DNA from: Podarcis raffonei
Lineage: Eukaryota > Chordata > Lepidosauria > Squamata > Lacertidae
Direction: 5' to 3'
Assembly: GCF_027172205.1 (NCBI RefSeq)
Contig: NC_070614.1
Span: 32,664,001-32,728,000 of the forward strand
DNA: 64,000 bases
The translations under genes were made by a program, and so were the position numbers. The notes below the pieces were generated by a model. That model had not been told where the DNA came from. It did no database searches and was given only the letters and a program-made list of their open reading frames with translations. Each line of letters starts with the position of its first letter. Positions within the stretch are counted from its first letter, which is position 1. Positions 30,991 to 42,540 of the stretch are shown piece by piece.

Positions 30991-31804
30991 TAAAAGCATT
31001 CTGAAAACAGTTACATTCTAAAAAGCTTAAAACATTCTCTGAACCAGTGATCTCAGGGTTGCCAGGAACAGTGTTTCATGCCAGGGAATTTTCGATTTCC
31101 TCCTGAAAGTCAATAATGTAAATAATGAGGGAGACAGATGCACCTCACCAGAGGAGGACACACCAAAAATAGGGAACAACAGGTCAATGCCAACCATGCA
31201 ATCACCAGCAGCAGTGGCATCACCATGAAGCTTTATTTGGTTAGCACTTGGGTCCTAAGCGATTTAAGGCTCCATCTGCTACTATTACCTTGAATTGGGC
31301 CCAGTAGCTCACTGGCAGCTAGTGCAGTGCTTTCAGGATCGGTGACACCAGATCTCACTGCACTGGATCCCACCCTAGTTTCAGCCTCCAAACTATCTTC
31401 AAGGGCAGCCCCACAAACACACGGTCTTATTTGGTATATAAAAAAAGCTTTGCTATGTTCCTGACTTTAGCCCATGACCACATGGTAATGCAAATCAATG
31501 CCATACGGCATTTTCTTATAGTGTGGACGGCTAAAAGCTCTGTTATTATCAATTAAAAAACAACAACCAGATTGACATTCTCAGTTTTAACCAGATCTAT
31601 TACTGAGAGACTAGCTTCTCTTCCAAGGTTCGAAACATTCTTCTCCTGGGAACATTTACAGCCTTGTTGACATTGCTGAGGCAATGAACACAACTCAGCG
31701 ACTGTGTTTACTGCCTCCGGTTAGTGTACTTGGCACCTGAACAGCTCCAGCTTCTTCCATCTAAGGAAGGTGCTATCTGTGGCCCTATAGATGTTGTCAG
31801 ACTT

Positions 31805-32115
31805 CAGGGCCAGATTTAGGTCTGATGAGGCCCTAAGCTACTAAAGGTTTTGGGGCCCTTTATATGTCCAGCTGTCCTTTGTCAACAACAAATTGTCACG
31901 TTTTGTGTTGACTATATGCTATATGGTAATTTATGGACCTAATAGGTATCTAAAGCCATTTGCCACTGTTGCTGTATGTAGGTTTTATTTGATTTGTTTT
32001 TTTCTCTTATATTTTGGAAAATATAAGTTTTTCCCCCCTTTACATTTTTTGGGGGCCCAAAGAGAGTGGGGCCCTAAGCTATAGCTTGTTTAGCTTATAC
32101 GTAAATCCGGCACTG
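31805..32115. mobile_element. hAT-type non-autonomous element, 8-bp duplication
   Basis: The ends CAGGGCCAGATTTAGG and TAAATCCGGCACTG are inverted. The flanks are TCAGACTT and TCAGACTA (31797-31804, 32116-32123), an 8-bp duplication with one mismatch. It interrupts an older 'gatgttgtcagactacaatgctcatcag' repeat. Confidence 0.8.
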
Positions 32116-32164
32116 TCAGACTACAATGCTCATCAGCCCTTGACCATGAGCCACGCTGGTTTCA

Positions 32165-32385
32165 TGTAAAGGAAATTCCTAATAAACATCAGGAAGAGCA
32201 TTCTGACAATAAGAGCTGTTGGACAGTCTCCCTTAGGAGGTGCTGGCCTCTCCTTCCTTGGAGGTTTCCAAGCAGAGGCTGGGTGGCCATCTGCCATGGA
32301 TGCTTTAGCTGAGATTCCTGCAGTGCTGGGGGCTGGACTAGATGACTCTGGGGGTCCCTTCCAACTGTACAATTCTATGATGGGA
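32165..32385 (+). mobile_element. CR1 LINE 3' end
   Basis: It ends with 'ggactagatgactctggggg', 'tcccttccaactgtacaat' and TTCTATGAT, the terminal repeat characteristic of CR1 elements. Confidence 0.75.
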
Positions 32386-32519
32386 GGGGGGAGAGGGAGT
32401 ATGACGCAGCACATCATTTGCACTACAATGCCCACTAACGAGGGAGGGGCTCAAATATTTTACTGGGGCGGAGCTAAGGGCCCCTGGGCCCTTAGGAGTT
32501 GGCCCTATGAAGCAAAGAA

Positions 32520-33060
32520 AGGGGGCGACCAATGGCGCGGGAGGGAAAGGGAAGAGTGCTTGATCCTCGATGCTTGATCCACTGCGGAATCCAAAGCGGG
32601 GGGGGGGCAGCGAGACGGTGCATGCGCACTTGCGATGGAAAGCAAGCGGGGTGTGTGTGTTGGGGGGCTGCTAAGACATGCAGCAGCGTTGCTGCTTCAG
32701 CTGCCGCCTCCTGGAAGTGCTGCCGGGTCTGCCGAGAGGAAGAGGAGGGCGGCCCAACTCTTGGTGCGATCGCGTGTTTCGCCAGGAAGGGGTCGGGTTG
32801 GGGGAGCTCCGAAGCGGCGCCGGCGCGAAAGGGGCGGAGGAAGGAGGAGCGAGACAGAAGAGGCGGGCGGCTCCGCAGGGTGAGTCGCGGCAAGGCTCGC
32901 CGCCCCCCTCTCTCCCGACTCCCGCAGGCAGGCAGGCGAGGAAGGGGTCCGCGCCACCCCACCCTAGGGCGCCCACAGAGGGAGGCGGTGCAGCCCCTCT
33001 CGGGCGCGGCTCCGTGAACCCAGATCCCCAAAGGCTGCCAGTGCCCCCGTGGCAACACCT
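32520..33060 (+). promoter_or_regulatory. CpG island, probable promoter of the zinc finger gene
   Basis: A dense CpG stretch (for example GGCGCGGG, CGGCGCGAAA, GCGGGCGG) with no coding homology, 3.1 kb upstream of the zinc finger coding exon. It includes a strong donor GCAGG|GTGAG after 32879, suggesting a non-coding first exon ending there. The link to the downstream gene is inferred from strand and position. Confidence 0.6.
32600..32879 (+). other. Candidate non-coding exon 1 of the zinc finger gene
   Basis: It ends in GCAGG|GTGAGT. The next strong + strand acceptor with a Kozak ATG is at 35967. The start is only approximate, and no TATA box was seen, as is usual in CpG-island promoters. 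Confidence 0.4.
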
Positions 33061-35044
33061 GAGCCATCCTCGAAGGGGAGGGTCAGAAGGGAGAGCCCTC
33101 CCCCCAGAGGTGGAAGGAGGGACGTGGGATCCTTGACTTGCCCCATGAAGGAAGTGGGGAACCTGATTTTATTTTATTTTAGCAATGCCGAGGTGGTCGG
33201 CCGCCTCTGCCTTCCGCCCCTATTTTCCTTATTAGGAGTGGATTCAGACGTGCTACACACAGTTTGTGAAACAATATGGGAATTCCAATCTCTCCCCTCC
33301 GCTCAGCGAGATGACGGCAGTAATGCCATTTGATCTGCCATCCTCACTTCCTTACCGAAATAAAAGAAAAAAGGCAGGATAGAATTGGGATGGGGGGTAA
33401 CATTTTTTAATAAACCAACATACCAACAAACAGAAGTAGCAAAATCAATCACCATATGCTGTAGGTTCTGTCTTGCGGTACTGTGCTCTCCATCTTCCAC
33501 GAACCTAGTAAACCTCCCAAATCTTATTATTTGAGGTGTCACCTGCTGGGTTAATTTCAGCAGGTCTTGCTGAAATCCAGTAGTCCCAGGGGTATTTTGA
33601 ATTTCTGTGCCTTCAAGGTAGGGATGTTTTGTCTGTCAGTCATTCTCAAAGGAGAAGCTGTTTAGGGCATTTGCCCATAGTAGATTGGTGGATATATATA
33701 TATATTCTAAGAAGATTGGATCATGGATTACATGCCGTATATTGTGGTGAATTTCCTGTGGTGGGGAATGTCATCAGTAGACAACACCACATTGCATGTG
33801 TTTGTGTGGCCTCCAGTCATATTTTTTATTGTTTTCTCCTATTTTTTTGCATAGGGTCAAGGAGACCAGTTACTGGTAACTCTCAGCATTGTTCTTTGTT
33901 GGATTAGTCACTGAAGAGATGGCCCATACTGCTGCCAACTGCCATTTTGAAAGGATGATAGTGGCAGGATCCACACTCCCATTTCACTCGCCGATAGTCT
34001 TAAAATGAAGACCTTCATTTAAGTAAGTATATGAAAATGTGGCAGATCACTTGACTCCTGAGGCTTCCGCCATTTTGGATGAAAGTAGTGGCACTCCTTA
34101 ATACCAGGGCCGTTGTTAGAAAGTGGCTGAGGGGACCCAAGCCCTGGGCCTGTTGTGGTGGGCCACATATCCCATATTCCTTCTCTCTCTTGTGTAAAAC
34201 CTTCCTTTAAAAAAAAAAAAGCCTATAGGTCAGCTGGGCACCCTGCACATCTCAGTGCTGCTGAGACTCCATCCATGTACCACCTTAATTTTCCAGACCC
34301 ATTTATGATGAGTTAACATATTAATATTTTGAGTAAGTTTGTGTCATTGGACTATGCCCCAAGTCCTTTAAATACCTAGTAGTGCCTCCCATTAGGCCTT
34401 TACTGCTTTGCAGCAGCCAGGTTTCATGATACTTGGAGAATCTGGAAATGCACAAGAATATTCTTAGAAACAGAAGGCACCCTTTCCCATAACGCAATAG
34501 CTAGTAGTTGTGGTTGGAAACTTGATTTTTCCCTTGCAGAAACACACACACAAACACTTGGAATATTTTCGTATGCACAGCGTATGTACTTTGTTGGCAT
34601 TGTAAAGTGTCTTGGGAAATCAAGCTGTATTTCACACCCAACAAAACAGTATATCGTTCCAAGTTATGGAGTATATAACATCTCACAGGCACGCATTGTA
34701 GATATTAGGATGGCTTAGAACACGACACAAAATTTACACAGAAAAGGTTTCTGTGCAGAGAATATATCGTTGACACATGATTATTGTACAATGGTATATT
34801 TTGCTCTGCTTAGCCTTGCATGCTTGTGTTTTTCTAGTGCATGCATTTGTGTGCATGCTGCAAAACAGACTTGGTAAATGTGCACATGGATTGAATGTTC
34901 CATCTTATCCTCTGTTATATGGACTTCTTTAACATATGAAACTGCCCTTCCTCAGCCAGCAAAATGCAATCTGCTTTTCTCATTGATTGGCTTGCAGCTG
35001 CCCCTGCTGGAGCAATATTAAGGCAGCTTCCAGAACCAAATTAC
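33061..35044. other. Intron/intergenic, nothing firmly assigned
   Basis: AT-rich, with a short (TA)n near 33690. A fragment beginning CAGGGCCGTTGTTAG near 34105 may be the left end of a hAT-like repeat. No exon recognised. Confidence 0.45.
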
Positions 35045-35047
35045 CTA

Positions 35048-35228
35048 AGAACATCTTCTACTGAGTCAGCCCATTGGCCCATCTAGCCCAATACTACTGT
35101 CAATAGTGGCTCTCCAGGGTTTCAGCCAGGAGCCTATCCCAGTCCTAGCTGGAGTTGGCAGGGATTGAACCTGGGATTTTGTTCATGCAAACCATGTGCT
35201 TTAAACCCTGAGCTATGGCCCTTCCCCA
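35048..35228 (-). repeat. tRNA-derived SINE
   Basis: The minus strand shows the tRNA-like head 'gggccatagctcagggttta' and the 'tggctgaaaccctggagagc' body, ending in the 'tagatgggccaatgggctga' motif. Same class as 20740-20918. Confidence 0.7.
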
Positions 35229-35374
35229 ATTTACCAACTGCCCAAACACATCATCATCGTCACAGAGAGGCAAAAGATCCAGAGCGTGGAGAGGAGAGGA
35301 CCATGCTTGCCAGGTGAATGCGGCTAGACTGAGAAACACACTTGAATTGGTGTCATGTAATGACTATGATTTTG

Positions 35375-35783
35375 TATATATATATAATTTTTATTGAATT
35401 TTCTATTTTACAATTTAAAGATATCAATGACTTCCCTTCTTCTCTTTCCATGGTTCATTTTACATATCACAAATCCCTGCATATTTTACAGAAACTATAC
35501 CATTCAGTATTCCATTATTACATCCATCTTAACTTGTTTACACTGTTGAATTTATCTTAATGCTGCCAGCGTTTTCAGCTGTACACAGTTATTTCACATA
35601 TATTCAATAAACGTTTTCCAATCTTCTCTAAACATATGTTCTTCTTGTTCTCTTATTCTATATGTTAAGTCTGCAAGCTGCACATATTCTATCAACTTAA
35701 GCTGGCACTCTCCTTTGGTTGGGACCTCACTTGTTTTCCATTTTGGGGCTAACAAAACACGGGCTGCAATTGTGGCATACATA
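35375..35783 (-). mobile_element. 5'-truncated L1 LINE with 16-bp target duplication
   Basis: Flanked by identical AATGACTATGATTTTG at 35359-35374 and 35784-35799. The minus strand encodes the C-terminal end of an L1 ORF2 protein (KWKTSEVPT ... REDWKTFIEYM), then a 3' untranslated region and an A/T-rich tail. It lies in the probable first intron of the zinc finger gene. Confidence 0.88.
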
Positions 35784-35967
35784 AATGACTATGATTTTGA
35801 GTTGTGTGTTCAACTTTTTACCAGATGGTTTTGGGCAAGCCACCATACCTCAGCCGTAGTCTTATCTTCAGTGATAACAACGCTGACCTACCTGACAGTG
35901 TGTGAAGGGCTTTGAATAGGAATAAAAAACACTAGGCAAATTACTTGTTTTTTGTCATTTCTTGTAG

Positions 35968-36720
35968 AGGAGTGGGCTCGTGAAGTTAGCAGCACCCGCC
36001 ATGGTGGACGTTCCCTCTTCTCCTGCCCATGAAGCAGATTTCTCACCATGTCGCATACCCAAGAACGGCTCTGAGGGATCTGAGCTGCTGGTATCCCTGG
36101 AGGACTGGAACGATGGTGAGAAGGAGCTGGACTTCACCGGAAGCTCTGTAGGCCACTCTAGGAAAAAGCACTTTCTATGTGTCTCATTGCAAGGCAAGGA
36201 TGCCACCGCCGCCACCTCCAAGACTGAGGTGAGGGTGGCAGAACTGCAACACTCCTCCCTCTCTAGCCACAAGCCCCAGCAGTGTAGAAAGCAAGGGTTT
36301 GTGGCCCAGGAGGTGGACAGACCTATAGGCAGCATGGAGGAAGCTGGGCCTTCTCATGGGAGGCATCTACGGTCTCAGGGTACCTGCAAGAAGAAGGGAA
36401 CTGCAGAGAATGGGCAGGAGGTGCGGGAGAATCTAGACGCCCAAGCTCCCTGCTCAGATGACGTGGTGCAGCTGATAAATGAAGATGGGGTGTATTCCTC
36501 AGCCAAGCTGGTGCCCACTACGAAGGTGGCGCTCTCGCCGTGCCTGCCGCAGCGTTTGGAGCACTGCAGAGGGGAGGATTTTGAGATCCGGGAGGTGATC
36601 GTGGATGAGAAGCCATTCCAGTGTGCCATCTGCACCAAGGCTTTCAAGCGGGCATGGGAGCTGTTCAGCCATGAAGTGGTGCACAATGAGGAACGCCCCT
36701 TCTGCTGCCAACTGTGCCAG
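35968..36720 (+). other. Zinc finger gene, first coding exon
   Basis: Acceptor TTTCTTGTAG before 35968 and donor GCCAG|GTGAG after 36720. It holds the N-terminal region, finger 1 and the first Cys pair of finger 2 (FCCQLCQ). Confidence 0.9.
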
Positions 36721-38710
36721 GTGAGGCAGGTGAAAGCAGGCAGGAAGCTAGAAATGGGAATGAAAGGAAAAACACACAGAGAAGTAAACTATTGGGTTCC
36801 CACGATTAGCCTTTGGAGCAAGGTAAAAATCCAACTCGTATTTTGAGGCAGAGCTGCTGCCCATTGTTAGAAGGTACCAAATGTATTGATTCCTGCTTCC
36901 TGCTTTCCCGGACCTGTAAACACCATCTAGGGCAGAGTCTTTCCCTGCAGCATTTTCCTTGGGAGGAAATAGTGTGTGTGTTTGTGTTTTGTGCTCTTTA
37001 AATTGCAATAACTAAGGGGTGGGGAACCTTTGGCCTGCCATATGTTGCTGGACTGCAACTCCCACCATCTCTGACCATTAGCCATGCTGGCTGGGGCTGA
37101 TGGGAGTTGTAGTCCAGCAACACCATTATAAAGTTGCAGTTCTCATATATAACAACCAGCTGGGATGGAAGCAGTTCAGGTATGCTGATGGAATGGCAAC
37201 AGCTCAGGAAAGCCAAAGGCATTATTTTCATTTTGGGCAACTGCTGGTAGCCACCAGTCATTCAAAAGCAATCAGAGCACCTTACATATAGATGTTTCAT
37301 GGTTAAGCCATACAAAAATCCAAAGAGATGACTATCTTCTTTCCTCTTTTTTTGTAAATAATTTTTTATTAATTTTCCATTAATAGCTTTCCAATTAATA
37401 ACATATCAAATCATACCAAATCATAACACAAATAATAAAGCCAATTATACACTCCAAATTACCGTATTTTTTGCTCTATAAGACTCACTTTTCCCCTCCT
37501 AAAAAGTAAGGGGAAATGTGTGTGCGTCTTACAGAGCGAATGCAGGCTGCGCAGCTATCACAGAAGCCAGAACAGCAAGAGGGATTGCTGCTTTCACTGT
37601 GCGGCGATCGCTCTTGCTGTTCTGGCTTCTGAGATTCAGAATATTTTTTTTCTTGTTTTCCTCCTCCAAAAACTAGGTGCGTCTTGTGGTCTGGTGCGTC
37701 TTATGGAGCGAAAAATACGGTAAATAGATGACCATCTTCTTTCTGTGTGGCTTTATCAATATGATAAATGACAAGAGGCAATTTGTGCAGAGGAGCAGGC
37801 ACCGGAAATTATTCCTCTCTGTCCGGCAGGGGATCCCTGGGGGTTGCTGCGTGTGTGTCAGCCTGTTGCTTTCTGCCCCACTTTCCCTCTCCAGGCCTCG
37901 TTCAAGCGCCATTCAGACTACAAGAGCCACGCCCTCGTGCACACAGAAGAGCGGCCCCATCGCTGCGAGCTCTGCGGGAAGCGTTTCAAGCGCGCCTCCA
38001 ACCTTGCTGAGCACCGGCGCATCCACTCGGGGGAGCGCCCTCACCGCTGCGCCGCCTGCGCCAAGCGCTTCAAGACTCCCTACGAGCTGCAGAGGCACAT
38101 GCTGACGCACTGCGTGGAGCGGCCCTTCACCTGCACCGCCTGTGGGAAAGGCTTTGCCGCGGCGGGGGCCCTCCTCCTGCACCAGCGGCAGCACTGCGAC
38201 GACAAGCCCCACGTCTGCGGCGTCTGCGGCAAGCGCTTCGCCTACGGACACAGCCTGCGCGTCCACGAGAGGGTGCACACCGGGGACCGCCCGTTTTCCT
38301 GCGTCCTCTGCGGCAAGGCCTTCAAGCAGTCCAACGCGCTGGCCTCGCACGAGCGGGTACACACGGGGGAGCGGCCCTTTGCCTGCGCCACGTGCGGCAA
38401 GGCCTTCAAGCAGTCCTCGTACCTGGCCATCCATGCGCGGTCTCACACCGGCGAGCGCCCCTACGCCTGCGGGGCATGCGGCAAGGCCTTTGCACGGCCC
38501 TCGCTCCTCCTGCAACACCAGCGCGTCCACAGCACCGAGCGGCCTCACCGGTGCCAGCACTGCAGCAAACTCTTCAAAGACTTGGCCTACCTGGCAGTGC
38601 ACGAGAAGGTGCACACTGGCGAGACCCCGTACAAGTGCTCCATCTGCCAGAAGGGCTTTGCGCACCCGTCCAACCTCCTTCAGCACCAGCGAATCCACCG
38701 GGATGGATAG
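36001..38710 (+). CDS. C2H2 zinc finger protein, 11 fingers
   Basis: Probable nuclear DNA-binding protein of 511 residues from two coding exons, 36001-36720 and 37895-38710, joined in phase 0. The start is the ATG at 36001 in a strong Kozak context (CCCGCCATGG), 33 bases after the acceptor CTTGTAG. Residues 1-205 are low-complexity, Ser/Glu/Lys-rich and show no KRAB, SCAN or BTB domain. Finger 1 (FQCAICTKAFKRAWELFSH) starts at ~206, and fingers follow every 28 residues to finger 11 (~486-508), almost at the C-terminus. All have C-x2-C-x12-H-x3-H, with linkers such as HTGERPF and HTGDRPF. The finger set FKRHSDYKSH, FKTPYELQRH, FKDLAYLAVH looks distinctive, but I cannot name the orthologue with certainty. 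Confidence 0.93.
37013..37130. mobile_element. hAT-like repeat in zinc finger intron
   Basis: 'aaggggtggggaacctttgg' then 'tgttgctggactgcaactcc' and the inverted 'tgggagttgtagtccagcaa'. This is a hairpin-forming repeat whose ends in this class read CAGGGGTGGGGAACCTTTGG. Confidence 0.6.
37462..37720. mobile_element. MITE with CCGTATTTTT ends, TA target
   Basis: CCGTATTTTTTGCTCTATAA at the left and ...AAAAATACGG at the right, flanked by TA. It is in the zinc finger gene's intron. Sister of 10191-10448, sharing the GAAGCCAGAACAGCAAGAGG hairpin arm. Confidence 0.87.
37895..38710 (+). other. Zinc finger gene, last coding exon
   Basis: Acceptor CTCTCCAG before 37895. It starts ASFKRHSDYKSH, completing finger 2, then fingers 3-11, ending HRDG and TAG. 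It is strongly GC-biased at third positions, so the other frames and the minus strand also look open here. Confidence 0.95.
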
Positions 38711-38956
38711 CAAGACGGGCACAAAGAATAATTTGTCATTCGATGTAACTTTACGTTCCCCGACTAACAGAAACACAGCAGTTTCTGTTCACCTGTGCGC
38801 TCCAACCTGCATCAGTGCCACATGTGCATGCTGCGGTGGACAGAGAGCATCACTTGCATGCCTTTTGCACATTCCCCAAGCCATGCTCAAGCTTGCCTGG
38901 GCATGCATTGTTGTACACAAATGCACTATGGTTCCCTGCCCCTGCAGCAGCACGAA

Positions 38957-38962
38957 AATAAA
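38957..38962 (+). terminator. Zinc finger gene polyadenylation signal
   Basis: AATAAA, 247 bases after the stop codon. Confidence 0.6.
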
Positions 38963-39492
38963 TAGTAGCTGGAGTATGAGGAGCAGGGCTCCGTGTATTT
39001 CACACAAAATTGCACCCTCTGAGAATCTGTGCTGTAGCTTGGTTTTTCATCCTGCAAGCGTGTTTCTAGTCCATAATATTACAGAAATAATGTTGAAAAC
39101 CATGCATGGTGTAGTTTTGCAAATCGGAGCCATAGGGCTGAGCAGGAAATCTACAGGAGCTGCAGTGCTCTGGGTAACCCTTTGTCCTTTTCCTTAGCTA
39201 GCAAAAACAGAAGGCAATTGTGTAATATAAGCAAATGTATGCACATTGGCTTAATTTGCATAATGTGGTCCATTGACTATTTTTTAAAAGCACAGCCATG
39301 GTTCTGAGTATTGTTGTCTTTTACCCTGATGGGCAGTATTGCTGACTTACAGTGCCTTGCATATTTGCAGGCACTTGCAGAACTTCCGAAAAAAGTACTG
39401 TAATTTGTGGGTTCTTTTTATAAAAATGTGGGTCAATGCCAAGTCTCTCACAGTGTTGTGAGAGTGTGTTTGTGTGTGTATTGTATTATGCA

Positions 39493-39610
39493 GGGCCAGC
39501 CTTACCATTAGGTAGAGTGAAGCAGCTGTCTCAGGTAGCAGATGCTGGAGGTCGGAGCTGGAGGTACCATGAGGCTTGCTATATGTCACCTAAGCTAGCC
39601 TGCTACCCCC
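39493..39610. mobile_element. hAT-like fragment, CAGGGCCAGCC end
   Basis: It starts CAGGGCCAGCCTTACCATTA then 'ggtagagtgaagcagctgtc'. Related pieces lie near 58500 (reverse), 59693 and 60530. Confidence 0.5.
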
Positions 39611-39814
39611 AGGTGCAGTGCAGGATACTGACCTGTCATCATTGTTGATGTAAGATTGACTTGCCAGGCCTGTCTGTCTACAGAATGGGAGGGAGGAGGT
39701 CTTAACCTTTCTTCTCTATTGTGGCTTAGGCAGAATGGGCCTCCTTCCCTCTACCGCTGCCTTTGAGCAAAGAGGTGGTGTTTGCAGTATTACAGAAATA
39801 AGCTAGGGAAAATG

Positions 39815-39895
39815 CCATCTATATGTTTAAATTGTGAACCGCCCTAAGATCTACAGTTATAGGGGTGGAATACAAATAATAATAATAATTTCAAT
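39815..39895 (+). mobile_element. LINE 3' end with (AAT)n tail
   Basis: 'tgtgaaccgccctaagatct' and 'ataggggtggaatacaaata', ending (AATA)n, the usual end of L2/CR1-like LINE copies. Confidence 0.6.
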
Positions 39896-40096
39896 TAAAA
39901 AGCAATCCTCTTTTTATTTTCTTTATGTCTTGTGATTTCCACATGTGTGTAGATTATTTATGGGATGAAAAAATTCCTGTGCTCTATGGGGTAACCAAAT
40001 TGAGAAGATCAGTGGATCTCACATCCACAAACTGGAGGTTATCTGTTCACCATACTCTCACATGTGAGATTCAAATAGTGTTAATTATGTGTGTGG

Positions 40097-40463
40097 TCTA
40101 AAACCACTGAGCCTCTTGGGCTTGCCGATCAGAAGATTGGCGGTTTGAATCCCCACGACAGGGTGAGCTCCCTTGCTTTGTCCCAGCTCCTGCCAACCAA
40201 GCAGTTAAAAAGCATGCCAGTGCAAGTAGATAAATAGGTACCGCTGTGGCAGGAAGGTAAACAACATTTCTGTGCACTCTGACTTATGTCACAGTGTTGC
40301 GTTATGCCAGAAGCTGTTTAGTCATGCTGGCCACATGACCTGGAAAGCTGTCTGTGGACAAACGCCGGCTCCCTCGGCCTGAAAGCCAGATGAGCACTGC
40401 AACCCCATAGTCGCCTTTGACTGTACTTAACTGTCCAGGGGTCCTTTACCTTTACCTTAGTTT
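40097..40463 (+). repeat. Sauria-SINE-like element, older copy
   Basis: B box GGCGGTTTGAATCCCC, body 'gtgcaagtagataaataggt', 'catgctggccacatgacctg', and the ACCTTT-repeat tail (CCTTTACCTTTACCTT). It is clearly more diverged than the copy at 30086-30452. Confidence 0.75.
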
Positions 40464-40814
40464 AACATATACTTAGAATTTCAATAAGGATCTCTCAATA
40501 GTTCGCATTCACACACAATGACAATCCTTCATCTGCTGTTATGAGGGTGCGCTCGCCCTTCCCCTTCTTTTGCACACAAGCGAAAAGAGAAGATTTTATT
40601 TTGCAACAGAACATAGTTTGGGTTCCTGATTTGAGGGCAATATGGTTTGCACAAATCAGTAGTTTGGTGCATTTAGAATCTAACTGAATCAGCAGACTAG
40701 AAGTAGAAGCTTATCTCAACACCTACAAGGGGATGATGAAGAGAAGGAACAGCACACATCTTTTTATGTCGAACTCTGAATCGAACCATTGCCTTTGTTA
40801 TCCTTACAAGCCAG

Positions 40815-40935
40815 TATTATCTCCATACTGCAGACACAGGGGCTGAGGCTGAGAGGGCAGTGGATTGCCAGAGACAAGTGGATTCATAAAAGAGGCAGGG
40901 TTTGAACCCCTGCCTTGACTATTGGCCTCTACTTC
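40815..40935 (-). repeat. Degraded tRNA-derived or MIR-like SINE
   Basis: The minus strand shows 'caggggttcaaaccctgcc' (B box) and a 'gtctgcagtatggagataat' body. Confidence 0.45.
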
Positions 40936-42404
40936 TGTGTATGTGTGTGTGTGTGTAAGCATGTAAAACTCCCTGTGGCTTCGGGGTTATTTTTAAGGGT
41001 AACCGTTTTGGTGTTTTAGAAACCCATCACCACCAGGCCTGGATTCTGATATTGTGGCCTGATTAACAGACCTGGACACCAATAAGCTTAATGTGACCTG
41101 CCACAAAGTTTTCATTTGGTGGTTGTTGCTGACTGCCATCTTGAATCTTGACTAGAACCTCACTGTTCCATCTTTTGCAATGATTTGAATTCAAAACCTA
41201 GAAATCCATAAAATCCAAACCTCTTGAACAGCCTAACAAGAATACTGTACCTACCCATAACAATGTTAATTTAATAAGTTGCTGAGATGCCTTTTTAAAA
41301 GGTGATATTATGAAAGCAATTCAGACCTCAGATATCAACAAGTTTGGTCTCAGTTTTATGACACTCTTATGTGCCCTGGAGACACCTCATCAGTTGTGGA
41401 GAGAGAGAATTGACCAAGGCTTAAATACCTTCCTCTTGGATACATTTGAAATTACCTGTTAAAACCACATTTATACCATACAATCAAAATAGGGCAGTCA
41501 TTCTTGTGGAAACAAATTGATCTCTGACTTTGACTTTCCATGCTATTCTTTAAGCTCTAAAGATCACCACAGATCCTGCACGTTCAGGGTTCTTCCACTA
41601 GAGGGCATGGAGGAGTAAGAGACTGGGCTCCCTTTTCCAAATTCAGATTTCACCCCTGACTAAAAAACGGGGTGGGAGTCCAGAGGTAACAGAGGACACC
41701 TGTGCAGAGAAGCAAGGAAGGGAAGGGTCCTGCCTTGGTGCAAACAGGTGTTATGGTTGAAAGTTACCTCAGAAAAGGTGGAGACTATCAATAATCTGGG
41801 AAACTATTGTGGATCTTTCCCCAATTATATAGTATGCTTTTTATTATTTTTGTGAGTATGGCCTGTAAGAAAAAAGTTGCAGGGTTGAGTGTTTCTGTTC
41901 AGGATACTCTATTCTCCCTCATTTTCCAGTCCACCCCCTGACAACGGGGAACATTTTTTTGCCACAGTGCGCAAAGTCTTCATTGCACATCCCTCTTTTT
42001 TTGTTGATGGGGAGAAAGGTTTTGAAACTTTTCTGTACTTCTGCAAACCTTCTGCCATTAACTTGGGGTTGTCATATTTCAGAAAGTGAAAATCGGGACA
42101 CAAAAGTTGCTTTGTTTTGGGGCAATGTTGAGCTTTTTTCAGTTTTGTCCAAAGTTGTTGAGATTTTTTTCCTCACACACAAACAAAAAAGATGTACCCC
42201 CCACACTATTTTTAAGGGAAATTAGCAAATACGACACTGTGACATGTAAAAAGTATTGTAAACAAAGCCCATCTCATGGAAGCTAGCTGGTACCACCTAT
42301 TCTGGACACAGTCCTATAAAACCTGGCAATTCAGATATGTAAAGCATACTTTATATACGCCATCACAAAAATGCTTAGGTATATATATTACAAATTACCG
42401 TAAC

Positions 42405-42540
42405 TCAGTTGGTAAAGCATGAGACTCAGTCTCAAGGTCAAGGGTTTGAGTCCCCCGTTGAGCAGAAATTTTCCTATACTGCAGCAGGCTGGGCTTGATC
42501 CTTGCAGTCCCTTCCAACTCTACAATTCTATAATGAATTA
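42405..42540 (+). repeat. tRNA-Lys-like SINE with CR1-type tail
   Basis: 'taactcagttggtaaagcat', 'gagactcagtctcaaggtca', and 'agggtttgagtccc' resemble a tRNA-Lys head, and the tail ends 'caactctacaattctataat'. The head lacks a complete acceptor stem, so it is not a functional tRNA. Confidence 0.75.

Noticed and set aside
32492-33136. Overlapping long frames on both strands
   Set aside because: Compositional frames in the second CpG island, no domain.
37913-38776. 287-codon minus-strand frame and a 351-codon + frame at 38142-39197
   Set aside because: Shadows of the GC-rich zinc finger exon. The frame with regular C2H2 spacing is the real one.
42405-42475. Candidate tRNA gene (Lys-like)
   Set aside because: No complete acceptor stem, and it continues into a CR1-type tail, so it is a SINE head.
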